Shown in pieces: positions 38,599 through 47,093 of a DNA stretch of 64,000 nucleotides. The notes beneath the pieces are model-generated. The model did no database searches. It worked only from the letters and a program-made list of their open reading frames with translations, and was not told the DNA's origin. The stretch's first letter is position 1. Each line of letters begins with the position of its first letter. Both the position numbers and the translations under genes were made by a program. Source of the stretch: Rhizobiales bacterium 2SD (GTDB taxonomy: Bacteria > Pseudomonadota > Alphaproteobacteria > Rhizobiales > Beijerinckiaceae). The stretch is taken from the NCBI GenBank assembly GCA_005502805.1, contig SCMY01000005.1, positions 62,001 through 126,000 on the forward strand. The letters are read 5' to 3'.

Positions 38599-39767
38599 GA
38601 GAGGGCCTCCATGGCTTGGGCGACGGCGATCAGGCTAGCGTCGGTGCCGCGCCCGCCGATGATTGATAGGCCGATCGGCGCACCGTTCACCTTGACGCCG
38701 GGCAGGTTGAGCTGGGGTGAGCCGGTGAGGCCGCCCTGGGCGCAGAGGCAGGTGATGCGATCACGCAGTGGCTGCAGCTCCGGCGTCGGCAGTCCGCGCA
38801 GCGGCGCCGGGAAGGGCGTCGTTGGCAGGCAGAGGATCGTGCCGGCCGGCAGGAGGTAGCGCAGCCGGGCCCGCGCCTCCTCGCGCATCAGCGCCGCCCA
38901 GTTGCGCTCGCTCGCGGGAACCTGCGAGCCGGCGATCAGCCCGGCGGCGACGCTGAAGGCCATGCGCGGATTGTGCTGCTCGATCCAGGGCCTGAAGGTC
39001 TGCCAGGCCTCGACCGGCTGCAGGCTGCGCTGTGCGCGAGCCCAGACCGAGAGCCCCTGCGGCGCCATGACCTCCTCGCGCGCCGGGCCGACGATCCGCT
39101 CCAGCTTCCGCAGCATCGGTTGCAGCGCTTCCGCCACCTCGGGATCGGCGAAGCCGAAGGCATCGACCGCGATCAGCAACCTCGTCGGCAGCGGGCCCGG
39201 CGCTTCGCCGAGCAGCACGGCGCCGACCTTGGCGAAGGTCCCGGCATCGCGCGCGAACCAGCCGGCCGTGTCCGAGCTCGGCGCCTGCGGCATCAGCCCG
39301 GCGACATCGAGCCGGCCATGCGTTGGCCGGATGCCATAGATCCCGCAGAAGCTCGACGGCACCCGCATGGAGCCGCCTGTGTCGGTGCCCAGCGCGATGT
39401 CGCAGAGGCCTGCGGCGACGGCTGCGGCCGAGCCGGAGGAGGAGCCGCCGGGCACGCGCTCGGGCGCGGCGCTGTTGGTCGGGGTGCCGTCGAAGGCGTT
39501 CTCGCCCAGAATGCCGAGCGAGACCTCGTCGGTGATGGTCTTGCCAACGCAGTCCGCGCCGGCATCGAGCAGGGTCTGTACCGCCCAGGCATGGCGGGTG
39601 GGGATGGGGTTGGCCTTGGCCCAGTCGTGGTTCCCGCCACCCGTCGGCAGGCCGGCGACATCGAACAGATCTTTGACCGCGAAGGTCAGCCCCGAGAGCG
39701 GTCCGCCCGGACGACCGGCGATACGGGCGCGCGGCCCGGGAACGAAAGCGTTGACCGGGTCCGTCAT
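38595..39767 (-). CDS. Amidase signature family enzyme
   Basis: 390 residues. The Ser-cisSer-Lys triad is visible: lysine in TFAVKDLFDVAG (about 32), cis-serine in GGSSSGSAAAVAAG (about 108) and nucleophile serine in GTDTGGSMRVPSS (about 132). It hydrolyses an amide bond; the substrate is not determinable. Its coupling to an HpxZ/AtzH-like gene suggests catabolism of a ureide or related amide. Confidence 0.9.
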   Translation of the reverse strand: MTDPVNAFVPGPRARIAGRPGGPLSGLTFAVKDLFDVAGLPTGGGNHDWAKANPIPTRHAWAVQTLLDAGADCVGKTITDEVSLGILGENAFDGTPTNSAAPERVPGGSSSGSAAAVAAGLCDIALGTDTGGSMRVPSSFCGIYGIRPTHGRLDVAGLMPQAPSSDTAGWFARDAGTFAKVGAVLLGEAPGPLPTRLLIAVDAFGFADPEVAEALQPMLRKLERIVGPAREEVMAPQGLSVWARAQRSLQPVEAWQTFRPWIEQHNPRMAFSVAAGLIAGSQVPASERNWAALMREEARARLRYLLPAGTILCLPTTPFPAPLRGLPTPELQPLRDRITCLCAQGGLTGSPQLNLPGVKVNGAPIGLSIIGGRGTDASLIAVAQAMEALS

Positions 39768-39813
39768 CGAAAGCTCCGCAAAGACGGGTTCGTCAGGGTG
39801 AGGCGAAGGCGGG

Positions 39814-40770
39814 TCAGGGCTCCTCGCCGTCGACCGCCCACGCCTTCAGGATCGTGTTGGCGATCGCCATATGCGGCGGGCAGAACAGATTGTCGGGATG
39901 CTTGCCCTCAAGCATTTGCAGTGCCTCTTCGCGGCTGAACCAGCGGCCGGCCTCGAGCTCGGTGCCATCCAGGACGATATCGTCGTTCAGCGCTTCGGCG
40001 ATGCAGCCGATCATCAAAGAGCCCGGAAAAGGCCAGGGTTGCGAGGCAACGTAGCGTACCGTCCCTGTACGCAGGCCCGCTTCCTCCCAGGTCTCGCGGC
40101 GGACTGCGTCCTCGAAGGTCTCGCCCGGCTCGACGAAGCCGGCGATGCAGGAATACATGCCGGGCGCAAAGCGCGCCTGCCGCGCCATGAGGCAGTTATC
40201 GCCGCGCACTGCCAGCATGATCACGACCGGGTCGGTGCGCGGGAAATGCTGGGCGCCGCAAGCCTCGCATTGCCGCTTCCAGCCGGCCGAGCCGAGCTTG
40301 GTCGGCGCGCCGCATTGGGCGCAGCAGCGATGGCGGGCATGCCAGTCGAGCAGGGCCTTGGCCTCGCCGAGCGGGCCGAGCTCGTCCTTCGGCACCAGAC
40401 GCTTGAGCGCGACACTGCGTAGGTCGGTGACGACGAGTACGGCCTGCTCCCGCAGCCCGTCGAGCAGGTCGCGCTCGATCAACCGGCCAAAGCGCGGTGC
40501 GCCGGCCGGATCGAGCCCGAGGAACACCTCTTCCCGCACCGAACCCAAGCCATCGGCGCCGCTCTCGTCGAACCAGACCGTCTGGGTCTCGGCGCCGGTC
40601 CGCAGCAGGATCGGTGTCTCGCCGGAGACGACGGTGAAGCGCGTGTCGCTGCGTGCTCGCAGCGTGGCGATCTCGTCCGGCTTGTCGCGCAGGTCGGCGC
40701 GTCGGTCGAGCGAGCTGGTGGCGAAGCCGGTCTGGGCTGAGCGTTCGGTGCGGCGGGAGGCGTCGTTCAT
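39814..40770 (-). CDS. nudC: NAD(+) diphosphatase (NudC-type Nudix hydrolase)
   Basis: 318 residues. The order is N-terminal domain, a four-cysteine zinc ribbon (CAQCGAPTKLGSAGWKRQC then CGAQHFPRTDP), a Nudix box GFVEPGETFEDAVRRETWEEAG and the NADH-specific SQPWPFPGSLMIG. These enzymes hydrolyse NAD(H), and in E. coli also remove NAD caps from RNA. Confidence 0.95.
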   Translation of the reverse strand: MNDASRRTERSAQTGFATSSLDRRADLRDKPDEIATLRARSDTRFTVVSGETPILLRTGAETQTVWFDESGADGLGSVREEVFLGLDPAGAPRFGRLIERDLLDGLREQAVLVVTDLRSVALKRLVPKDELGPLGEAKALLDWHARHRCCAQCGAPTKLGSAGWKRQCEACGAQHFPRTDPVVIMLAVRGDNCLMARQARFAPGMYSCIAGFVEPGETFEDAVRRETWEEAGLRTGTVRYVASQPWPFPGSLMIGCIAEALNDDIVLDGTELEAGRWFSREEALQMLEGKHPDNLFCPPHMAIANTILKAWAVDGEEP

Positions 40771-40863
40771 GCCTCCCGTCCTACTCCGCTTTCGCCCCGA
40801 CCGGAACGGGGCGGGCGCAGAATTATACGTATGCGAACGTTCGTGGGCGGCAGAGCCGACTGC

Positions 40864-41751
40864 TCAGTCCTTGCCGCGCCCGCGCAGCAGATGGATAATG
40901 CCGGAGAAGTCGGTGCCGCCTTCGCCCCAGGCATTGTGCAGCCCGTAGACCTGCGCCGCCGCCGAGCCGAGCGGCGTCGAGGCGCCGGCGGCCTGCGCCG
41001 CCTCCTGAGCGAGCTTCAGATCCTTCAGCATCAGCGCCGAAGCGAAACCGGGCTTGTAGTCGTTGTTGGCCGGCGAGGTCGGCACCGGGCCCGGCACCGG
41101 GCAATAGGTCGTCAGCGACCAGCACTGGCCCGAGGAGGTCGAGGCGACGTCGAACAGCGCCTGGTGCGACAGGCCGAGCTTCTCCGCGAGCACGAAGGCC
41201 TCGGAGACGCCGATCATCGAGATGCCGAGGATCATGTTGTTGCAGATCTTCGCCGCCTGGCCGTTGCCGGCGTCGCCGCAATGCACGACCTTCTTGCCCA
41301 TTGCCGAGAGGATTGGCTCGCCGCGCTTGAAGGCGTCCGCGCTGCCGCCGACCATGAAGGTCAGCGTCGCGCCCTGGGCGCCGCCGACGCCGCCCGAGAC
41401 CGGCGCGTCGAGCGAGAGGCAGCCGCGCTCGGCGGCGAGTGCATGCGCCTTGCGGGCGCTCTCGACGTCGATGGTCGAGGAATCGATCAGCAGCGTGCCC
41501 GGCTTCACCGCGGGGAGGATGTCGGCCCAGACACCCAAGACATGCTTGCCGGCCGGCAGCATGGTGACGACGATCTCGGCCTGCGCGACGGCGTCCTTGG
41601 CCGAGGCGGCGATGCCGACGCCAAGCGCCGCTGCTGCATCCTTCGACGCCTGCGAGAGGTCGAAGGCGGAGACCTTGTGCCCGGCCTTGACCAGGTTGCC
41701 GGCCATCGGCCCGCCCATATTGCCGAGCCCGATAAAGGCGATGGTGCTCAT
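40864..41751 (-). CDS. mmsB: 3-hydroxyisobutyrate dehydrogenase
   Basis: 295 residues. The NAD-binding loop FIGLGNMGGPMAGNLVKAGH starts at residue 6; the substrate segment DAPVSGGVGGAQGATLTFMVGG and catalytic lysine in GNGQAAKICNNM follow. It oxidises 3-hydroxyisobutyrate to methylmalonate semialdehyde in valine degradation. It follows the isobutyryl-CoA dehydrogenase gene on the same strand, with a palindromic repeat in the 111-base gap. Confidence 0.93.
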   Translation of the reverse strand: MSTIAFIGLGNMGGPMAGNLVKAGHKVSAFDLSQASKDAAAALGVGIAASAKDAVAQAEIVVTMLPAGKHVLGVWADILPAVKPGTLLIDSSTIDVESARKAHALAAERGCLSLDAPVSGGVGGAQGATLTFMVGGSADAFKRGEPILSAMGKKVVHCGDAGNGQAAKICNNMILGISMIGVSEAFVLAEKLGLSHQALFDVASTSSGQCWSLTTYCPVPGPVPTSPANNDYKPGFASALMLKDLKLAQEAAQAAGASTPLGSAAAQVYGLHNAWGEGGTDFSGIIHLLRGRGKD

Positions 41752-41778
41752 GGTCGTATCCTTCCCGCTATCCCTGGC

Positions 41779-41854
41779 GTCATGCTCGGGCCTGACCCGA
41801 GCATCTCTTTGAGGAGATTCTCGGGTCTGCGCTTCGCTTCGCCCGAGAATGACG
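41779..41854. repeat. Double-hairpin dispersed repeat, copy 1
   Basis: The element is bounded by GTCAT and ATGAC. It has two perfect hairpins: ATGCTCGGG-N5-CCCGAGCAT and ATTCTCGGG-N16-CCCGAGAAT. A second copy is at 62946-63035. It lies between two genes of the valine operon. Confidence 0.9.
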
Positions 41855-41862
41855 TCTGAGCC

Positions 41863-43011
41863 TCAATTCCCCTTCGCCCGCCCGACGAGCGAGCGCGCCA
41901 CGATCATCCGCATCACCTCGTTGGTGCCTTCCAGGATCTGGTGGACCCTGAGGTCGCGGACGATCTTCTCGATGCCGTAATCGGCGAGATAGCCATAGCC
42001 GCCATGGATCTGCAGCGCCTGATTGGCGACCTCGAAGCCAGTGTCGGTGGCGACGCGCTTGGCCATGGCGCAGAGCTTGCTCGCATCCGGCGTCTTGGCG
42101 TCGAGTGCTGCGGCGGCGCGCCAGAGGAAGGTGCGGGCCGCCTCCAGCTCGATCGCCATGTCGGCGAGCTTGAACTGCAGCGCCTGGAAATCGGCGATGC
42201 GGGAGCCGAAGGCCTTGCGCTCCTGGGCATAGGCCAGGGCCTTGTCGAGCGCGCCCTGCGCGCCGCCGATCGAGCAGGCGCCGATATTGAGCCGGCCGCC
42301 ATCGAGCCCGGCCATGGCGATCTTGAAGCCGATGCCTTCCGGCCCGATCCGGTTTGCGACTGGGACGCGGCAGTTCTCGAAGATCACGGCGCGCGTCGGC
42401 TGGGCGTTCCAGCCCATCTTCTTCTCATTGGCGCCGAAGGAGAGGCCGGGCGTGCCCTTCTCGACGACGATGGTCGAGATGCCGGAGGGGCCGGCCTCGC
42501 CGGTGCGCACCATCACGACATAGACGTCGGAGACGCCGGCGCCGGAGATGAACTGCTTCTGGCCGTCGAGTACGTAGTGATCGCCGTCGAGCACGGCCTT
42601 GGTCTTCAGCGCGGCAGCGTCGGAGCCGGCGCCTGGCTCGGTCAGGCAATAGCTCGCCAGATGCTCCATGCTGCAGAGCTGCGGCAGGAACTTGTGGCGC
42701 TGCTCGTCCGACCCGTAGCGGTCGATCATCCAGGCGCACATGTTGTGGATCGAGATATAGGCCGCGACCGTCGGGCATCCCGTCGACAGCGCCTCGAAGA
42801 TCACAGCCGCGTCGAGGCGCGACAGCCCGGAACCGCCGACGTCGTCACGGATGTAGATGCCGCCCATGCCGAGGGCGGCAGCCTGGCGCATCTCCTCGAC
42901 CGGGAAATGCTTCTCCTCGTCCCAGCGCACGGCGTGCGGCGCCAGGGTTTCGGCAGCGAAACCCTGGGCCATGTCGCGGATGGCGATCTGGTCTTCGGTG
43001 AGGGAGAACAT
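41863..43011 (-). CDS. Isobutyryl-CoA dehydrogenase (acyl-CoA dehydrogenase family)
   Basis: 382 residues. FAD and substrate motifs are [28 protein letters not shown] and the C-terminal [20 protein letters not shown]; the catalytic glutamate is in [14 protein letters not shown]. It would oxidise isobutyryl-CoA to methacrylyl-CoA in valine degradation; substrate is inferred from the flanking mmsA and mmsB. mmsA lies 25 bases upstream. Confidence 0.9.
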   Translation of the reverse strand: MFSLTEDQIAIRDMAQGFAAETLAPHAVRWDEEKHFPVEEMRQAAALGMGGIYIRDDVGGSGLSRLDAAVIFEALSTGCPTVAAYISIHNMCAWMIDRYGSDEQRHKFLPQLCSMEHLASYCLTEPGAGSDAAALKTKAVLDGDHYVLDGQKQFISGAGVSDVYVVMVRTGEAGPSGISTIVVEKGTPGLSFGANEKKMGWNAQPTRAVIFENCRVPVANRIGPEGIGFKIAMAGLDGGRLNIGACSIGGAQGALDKALAYAQERKAFGSRIADFQALQFKLADMAIELEAARTFLWRAAAALDAKTPDASKLCAMAKRVATDTGFEVANQALQIHGGYGYLADYGIEKIVRDLRVHQILEGTNEVMRMIVARSLVGRAKGN

Positions 43012-43036
43012 GCCCTGGTCTCCTTCGCCGTCGGCC

Positions 43037-44533
43037 TCAGCCCATCGTCGGGATGACGAAGCTGGCGCCGTCCTTGATGCCCGAGGGCCAGCGCGCCGTC
43101 ACCGTCTTGGTCTTGGTGTAGAAGCGGATCGAATCGGGGCCGTGCTGGTTGAGGTCGCCGAAGGCCGAGCGCTTCCACCCGCCGAAGGTGTAGTAGGCGA
43201 GCGGAACCGGGATCGGCACGTTGATGCCGACCATGCCGACCTGGACCTTCGAGGCGAAGTCGCGGGCGGCGTCGCCGTCGCGGGTGTAGATCGCGGTGCC
43301 GTTGCCGTATTCGTGGTCGTTGGTCAGCTTCAGCGCCTCGTCATAGCTCTCGGTGCGCAGCACGGAGAGGACGGGTCCGAAGATCTCCTCCTTGTAGATG
43401 CGCATGTCCTTGGTGACGTTGTCGAACAGGCAGCCGCCGACATAGAAGCCGTTCTCGTAGCCCTGCATCTTGAAGTCGCGGCCGTCGACGACGAGCTTGG
43501 CTCCTTCGCCGATGCCGATGTCGACATAGGACTTGATCTTCTCCATCGCCGCCTTGGTGACGACCGGGCCGTAATCGGCGGTGGTGTCGGTCGAGGGGCC
43601 GATCTTCAGGCTCTCGACGCGGGGGATCAGGCGCTTGACCAGCTCGTCGGCGGTGGCCTTGCCGACCGGGACCGCGACCGAGATCGCCATGCAGCGCTCG
43701 CCGGCCGAGCCGTAGCCGGCGCCGATCAGCGCGTCGACCGCCTGGTCCATGTCGGCGTCGGGCATGATGATCATGTGGTTCTTGGCGCCGCCGAAGCACT
43801 GCACGCGCTTACCATTGGCGCAGCCACGGGCGTAGATGTATTCGGCGATCGGGGTCGAGCCGACGAAGCCGACGGCCTTGATGTCATGGTCGTCGAGGAT
43901 CGCGTCGACCGCCTCCTTGTCGCCGTTGACGACGTTGAGGATGCCGGGAGGGCCGCCCGCTTCGACGAACAGCTCGGCGAGGCGCATCGGCACGCCGGGG
44001 TCGCGCTCGGACGGCTTCAGGATGAAGGCGTTGCCGCAGGCGATGGCGGGGCCGAGCTTCCAGAGCGGGATCATCGCCGGGAAGTTGAACGGGGTGATGC
44101 CGGCGACGACGCCGAGCGGCTGGCGCAGCGAATAGATGTCGATGCCCGGGCCGGCGCCGTCGGTGAACTCGCCCTTCATCAGGTTCGGCACGCCGAGCGA
44201 GAACTCGACGACCTCGACGCCGCGCTGGATGTCGCCCTTGGCGTCGGGAATGGTCTTGCCGTGCTCGCGGGCGAGCAGCTCGGCGAGCTCGTCATTGTTC
44301 TGCGCGATCAGGTCGAGGAACTTCATCAGCACGCGGGCGCGGCGCTGCGGATTGACCGCCGCCCATTTCGGCTGGGCTTCGAGCGCGTTCTCGACGGCGG
44401 CGCGCATCTCGGCGGCGGAAGCGAGGGCGACCTTGCCGATCACCGAGCCGTCCATCGGCTGGTAGACGTCGGCCGTGCGGCCCGAGGTGCCCGCGACATG
44501 CTTGCCGCCGATGAAGTGACCGATCTGACGCAT
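43037..44533 (-). CDS. mmsA: CoA-acylating methylmalonate-semialdehyde dehydrogenase
   Basis: 498 residues from ATG 44533, with GGAGGA just upstream. The catalytic cysteine is in [14 protein letters not shown], and [28 protein letters not shown] and [15 protein letters not shown] are typical of MmsA. It converts methylmalonate semialdehyde to propionyl-CoA, NAD and CoA dependent. It heads the valine operon and is divergent from a LysR gene. Confidence 0.95.
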   Translation of the reverse strand: MRQIGHFIGGKHVAGTSGRTADVYQPMDGSVIGKVALASAAEMRAAVENALEAQPKWAAVNPQRRARVLMKFLDLIAQNNDELAELLAREHGKTIPDAKGDIQRGVEVVEFSLGVPNLMKGEFTDGAGPGIDIYSLRQPLGVVAGITPFNFPAMIPLWKLGPAIACGNAFILKPSERDPGVPMRLAELFVEAGGPPGILNVVNGDKEAVDAILDDHDIKAVGFVGSTPIAEYIYARGCANGKRVQCFGGAKNHMIIMPDADMDQAVDALIGAGYGSAGERCMAISVAVPVGKATADELVKRLIPRVESLKIGPSTDTTADYGPVVTKAAMEKIKSYVDIGIGEGAKLVVDGRDFKMQGYENGFYVGGCLFDNVTKDMRIYKEEIFGPVLSVLRTESYDEALKLTNDHEYGNGTAIYTRDGDAARDFASKVQVGMVGINVPIPVPLAYYTFGGWKRSAFGDLNQHGPDSIRFYTKTKTVTARWPSGIKDGASFVIPTMG

Positions 44534-44598
44534 GGCGTCCTCCTCCCAAAATCTGTGAGCGCTGATTGGCGCTACCCCTATCATTATCGTTTGCGCAC

Positions 44599-44619
44599 GG
44601 CTATAGGCGGATATCAGCC
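44599..44619. promoter_or_regulatory. Imperfect dyad in the mmsA-LysR divergent promoter region
   Basis: GGCT-ATA...TATC-AGCC lies in the 122-base gap between the two divergent starts. It has the size and placement expected for a LysR-type operator, but the symmetry is imperfect and I cannot assign the T-N11-A core with confidence. Confidence 0.3.
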
Positions 44620-44655
44620 AACGTCGTGCAAAAACACAGATACGGGAGGAGCGCC

Positions 44656-45594
44656 ATGGAACGGTTCGACTGGGACGACCTGCGTTTCTTCCTCGCTGTC
44701 GCTCGCTCGGGCCGGCTCACTGCCGCCGCACGCCGGCTGGGGGCGGACCATGCCACCGTTTCGCGCCGGATCACTTCGCTGGAGGAATCGCTCAAGGCCA
44801 AGCTGTTCGAGCGCCGCCCGCAGGGCTATGCCCTGACCGGCCATGGCGAGCAGCTCCTGGCCAAGGCCGAAAGCATGGAGACTGAGGCGCTGGCGATCCA
44901 GAGCGAGATCGGTGGCGCCGACATGGCGCTCTCGGGCACGGTCCGGATCGGCGCGCCCGATGGCTTTGGCTCGACCTTCCTCGCCTCCCGTTTCGCCGCA
45001 CTCGCCAAGGTCTATCCCGGGCTGGAGCTGCAGCTGATCGCCATGCCGCGCCTGCTTTCGCTGTCGAAGCGCGAGGCCGACGTCGCGATCACGCTCGCCC
45101 CACCCAAGGAGGGCAAGGTTGTCGCGCGCAAGCTCTGCGACTACCGGCTCGGCCTCTACGCGTCGCAGGATTATCTCGACGCCATGCCGCCGATCACCGC
45201 GGCCGAGGACCTCTTCGCCCACCGGATCGTCGGTTATATCGACGACCTGATCTTCACGCCCGAGCTCGATTATCTCGACGAGGTCGCTAAGGGCTTGCGT
45301 GCCCAGATCCAGAGCTCGAGCGTGCTGGCGCAGATGAATGCAGTTGCCGCTGGCGCCGGCATCGGCGTGATCCATCACTTCATGGCTGTCGACGAGCCCA
45401 GGCTCGTGCCGGTGCTGCCGGAGAGCGTCTCGATCACGCGCTCCTTCTGGCTGCTCGTTCATGCCGATCTCAAGGACGTCGCCCGGGTGCGGGCGGTCGT
45501 CGACTTCGTCGTGCGCGAGTCGAAGGCCAATCGCGCCTTGCTGATGGGCGAGCTGGCGGCGGCTGCAAGCCCGCGTATCGCCGCGGCAGGCTGA
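44656..45594 (+). CDS. LysR-family transcriptional regulator
   Basis: 312 residues from ATG 44656, with GGGAGGA at the right distance; an upstream frame start at 44566 is rejected. The winged helix-turn-helix is DWDDLRFFLAVARSGRLTAAARRLGADHATVSRRI, followed by a LysR effector domain (GTVRIGAPDGFGS). It is transcribed away from mmsA and so probably controls valine catabolism. Confidence 0.92.
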   Translation: MERFDWDDLRFFLAVARSGRLTAAARRLGADHATVSRRITSLEESLKAKLFERRPQGYALTGHGEQLLAKAESMETEALAIQSEIGGADMALSGTVRIGAPDGFGSTFLASRFAALAKVYPGLELQLIAMPRLLSLSKREADVAITLAPPKEGKVVARKLCDYRLGLYASQDYLDAMPPITAAEDLFAHRIVGYIDDLIFTPELDYLDEVAKGLRAQIQSSSVLAQMNAVAAGAGIGVIHHFMAVDEPRLVPVLPESVSITRSFWLLVHADLKDVARVRAVVDFVVRESKANRALLMGELAAAASPRIAAAG

Positions 45595-45606
45595 GACGAT
45601 GTGCCG

Positions 45607-46908
45607 TTACGGCGCGAGGCGGACACAGTTGCGTCCGTCGCGCTTGGCCGCATAGAGCGCGCGGTCGGCCGCGATCAGGTGCTGGTCGAAGCGCGCTGCC
45701 GCATCGATCTCCGCGACGCCGATCGAGACCGTGAGCGTGACCTGCTGATCGCCGACGTTCAGCGTCTCGTGCGAGATGTCCAGCCGGATATGATCGCTGA
45801 GGCGCACGGCCGCCTTGGCGTCGAGCCCGGGGAAGAGGATGGCGAACTCTTCGCCGCCGATCCGGGCGAGCAGATGGCCGCTGTCCTCCACGGATTGCGC
45901 CAGGCACCGCGCCACATTGGCGAGCGCCTGGTCGCCGAAGTCGTGGCCGTGGCAATCGTTCAGGGCTTTGAAGTCGTCGATGTCGAGAATGGCGATCGCG
46001 CTCTTGCGCTTCTTTGCCTGTGCCTCCTCGATCATCCTGCCGGCGTTGGCGAAGAAGTGGCGGCGATTGAACAGACCAGTGAGGGCATCGCGTGAGGCGA
46101 GGCTATGGAGCTGTGCGAGCTGCTCCAGCGTCTCGACATTGCTGGCGATCCGGCATTGCAGCTCCTCCGGGACGAAGGGCATCGAGATGAAATCGTTCGC
46201 GCCGGCCTTGAGGAACCCGACCGATACCATGCGGTCGCTCGACGATGAGACGCCGATGACGCGCAGCCGGTCGGAGGCGAACTCCCGACGGATGCGCCGC
46301 GTCAGCTCGTAGCCGTCGATATCAGGCATGTAGTAGTCGCTCACCACAAGCCGGATGTCGGGATTGTCCCTGAGGAGCGAGAGCGCCTCGTCCCCGGATG
46401 CGACCTCGACCACCTGATATTGCTGGACCTTCAGCATATGGGCGAGCAGCTTGCGGGTTGCCGAAGTGTCGTCGACGACGAGGATGCGGGTCTGGCGGTT
46501 GCTGAGCGCGCGCCTGGCGGTCTGGACCACGGTCTCGAGCGTGAAGGCGCTGTCCTTCGGGACGTAGTCGATGACGTCGCGCTCCATGATCCGGTTGCGC
46601 GTCTCGATGTCGAAGCTGGCGGTGTGGACGATGGTCGGGATGCCGCGCTGCACCGTGAAGTCGATCGCTTCGCCGCGCGGCGCGTCGGGCAGGTTGAGAT
46701 CGACCACGGCCAATGTATAGGCTGCGCGGTCCTCGGTGACGACCTCGTGCAACTCGTTGAGCGATTGGCAGACGACGATGGGCAGTTGGAGCTCGGCCTC
46801 GAGGCGGCGCGACAGCGCCAGCGCATAGGTACGCGAGTCCTCGACGAGAAGAATCTTGAGCGACTGGCTGATGGGCTCGCTTTGGCGGCGTCCATTCTCG
46901 CGATAGGC
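45607..46908 (-). CDS. PleD-like response regulator: two receiver domains plus GGDEF diguanylate cyclase
   Basis: 433 residues from ATG 46908; a frame extending to 46962 has no better start. Receiver 1 has VEDSRT, acceptor Asp in LAVVDLNLPD and lysine in DYVPKDS. Receiver 2 has VVDDTS and acceptor Asp in VVSDYYMPDIDG, but the usual Lys-Pro-Phe reads SMPF, so the conserved lysine is Met. The GGDEF domain carries ARIGGEEF, an active variant; no RxxD inhibitory site is seen (DSGH at that place). A CtrA consensus box lies about 110 bases upstream. Confidence 0.92.
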   Translation of the reverse strand, partial: AYRENGRRQSEPISQSLKILLVEDSRTYALALSRRLEAELQLPIVVCQSLNELHEVVTEDRAAYTLAVVDLNLPDAPRGEAIDFTVQRGIPTIVHTASFDIETRNRIMERDVIDYVPKDSAFTLETVVQTARRALSNRQTRILVVDDTSATRKLLAHMLKVQQYQVVEVASGDEALSLLRDNPDIRLVVSDYYMPDIDGYELTRRIRREFASDRLRVIGVSSSSDRMVSVGFLKAGANDFISMPFVPEELQCRIASNVETLEQLAQLHSLASRDALTGLFNRRHFFANAGRMIEEAQAKKRKSAIAILDIDDFKALNDCHGHDFGDQALANVARCLAQSVEDSGHLLARIGGEEFAILFPGLDAKAAVRLSDHIRLDISHETLNVGDQQVTLTVSIGVAEIDAAARFDQHLIAADRALYAAKRDGRNCVRLAP

Positions 46909-47018
46909 CATTGAACTCACAAATCCCTGGTCGGCGCCGGCGGGGTATGCGGCGGGTTGCAAGCTCTGCTTCGCGATGGAAGAACGAACTCCATGCGGCA
47001 GACCATCCTGCCGTAACG

Positions 47019-47034
47019 TTAAATTGGGCTTAAC
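47019..47034 (-). promoter_or_regulatory. CtrA consensus box upstream of the diguanylate cyclase gene
   Basis: TTAA-ATTGGGC-TTAAC is an exact match to the bipartite CtrA consensus TTAA-N7-TTAA(C) known from Caulobacter and Rhizobiales. The only gene start nearby is the diguanylate cyclase on the minus strand; the gene on the other side ends here. Function is inferred from motif and placement. Confidence 0.6.
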
Positions 47035-47093
47035 TATGTCGGTCTGGATCGCTGCGACAGGGCGTTCCTATCGAGGCGAGCGGGTATAGCCGC

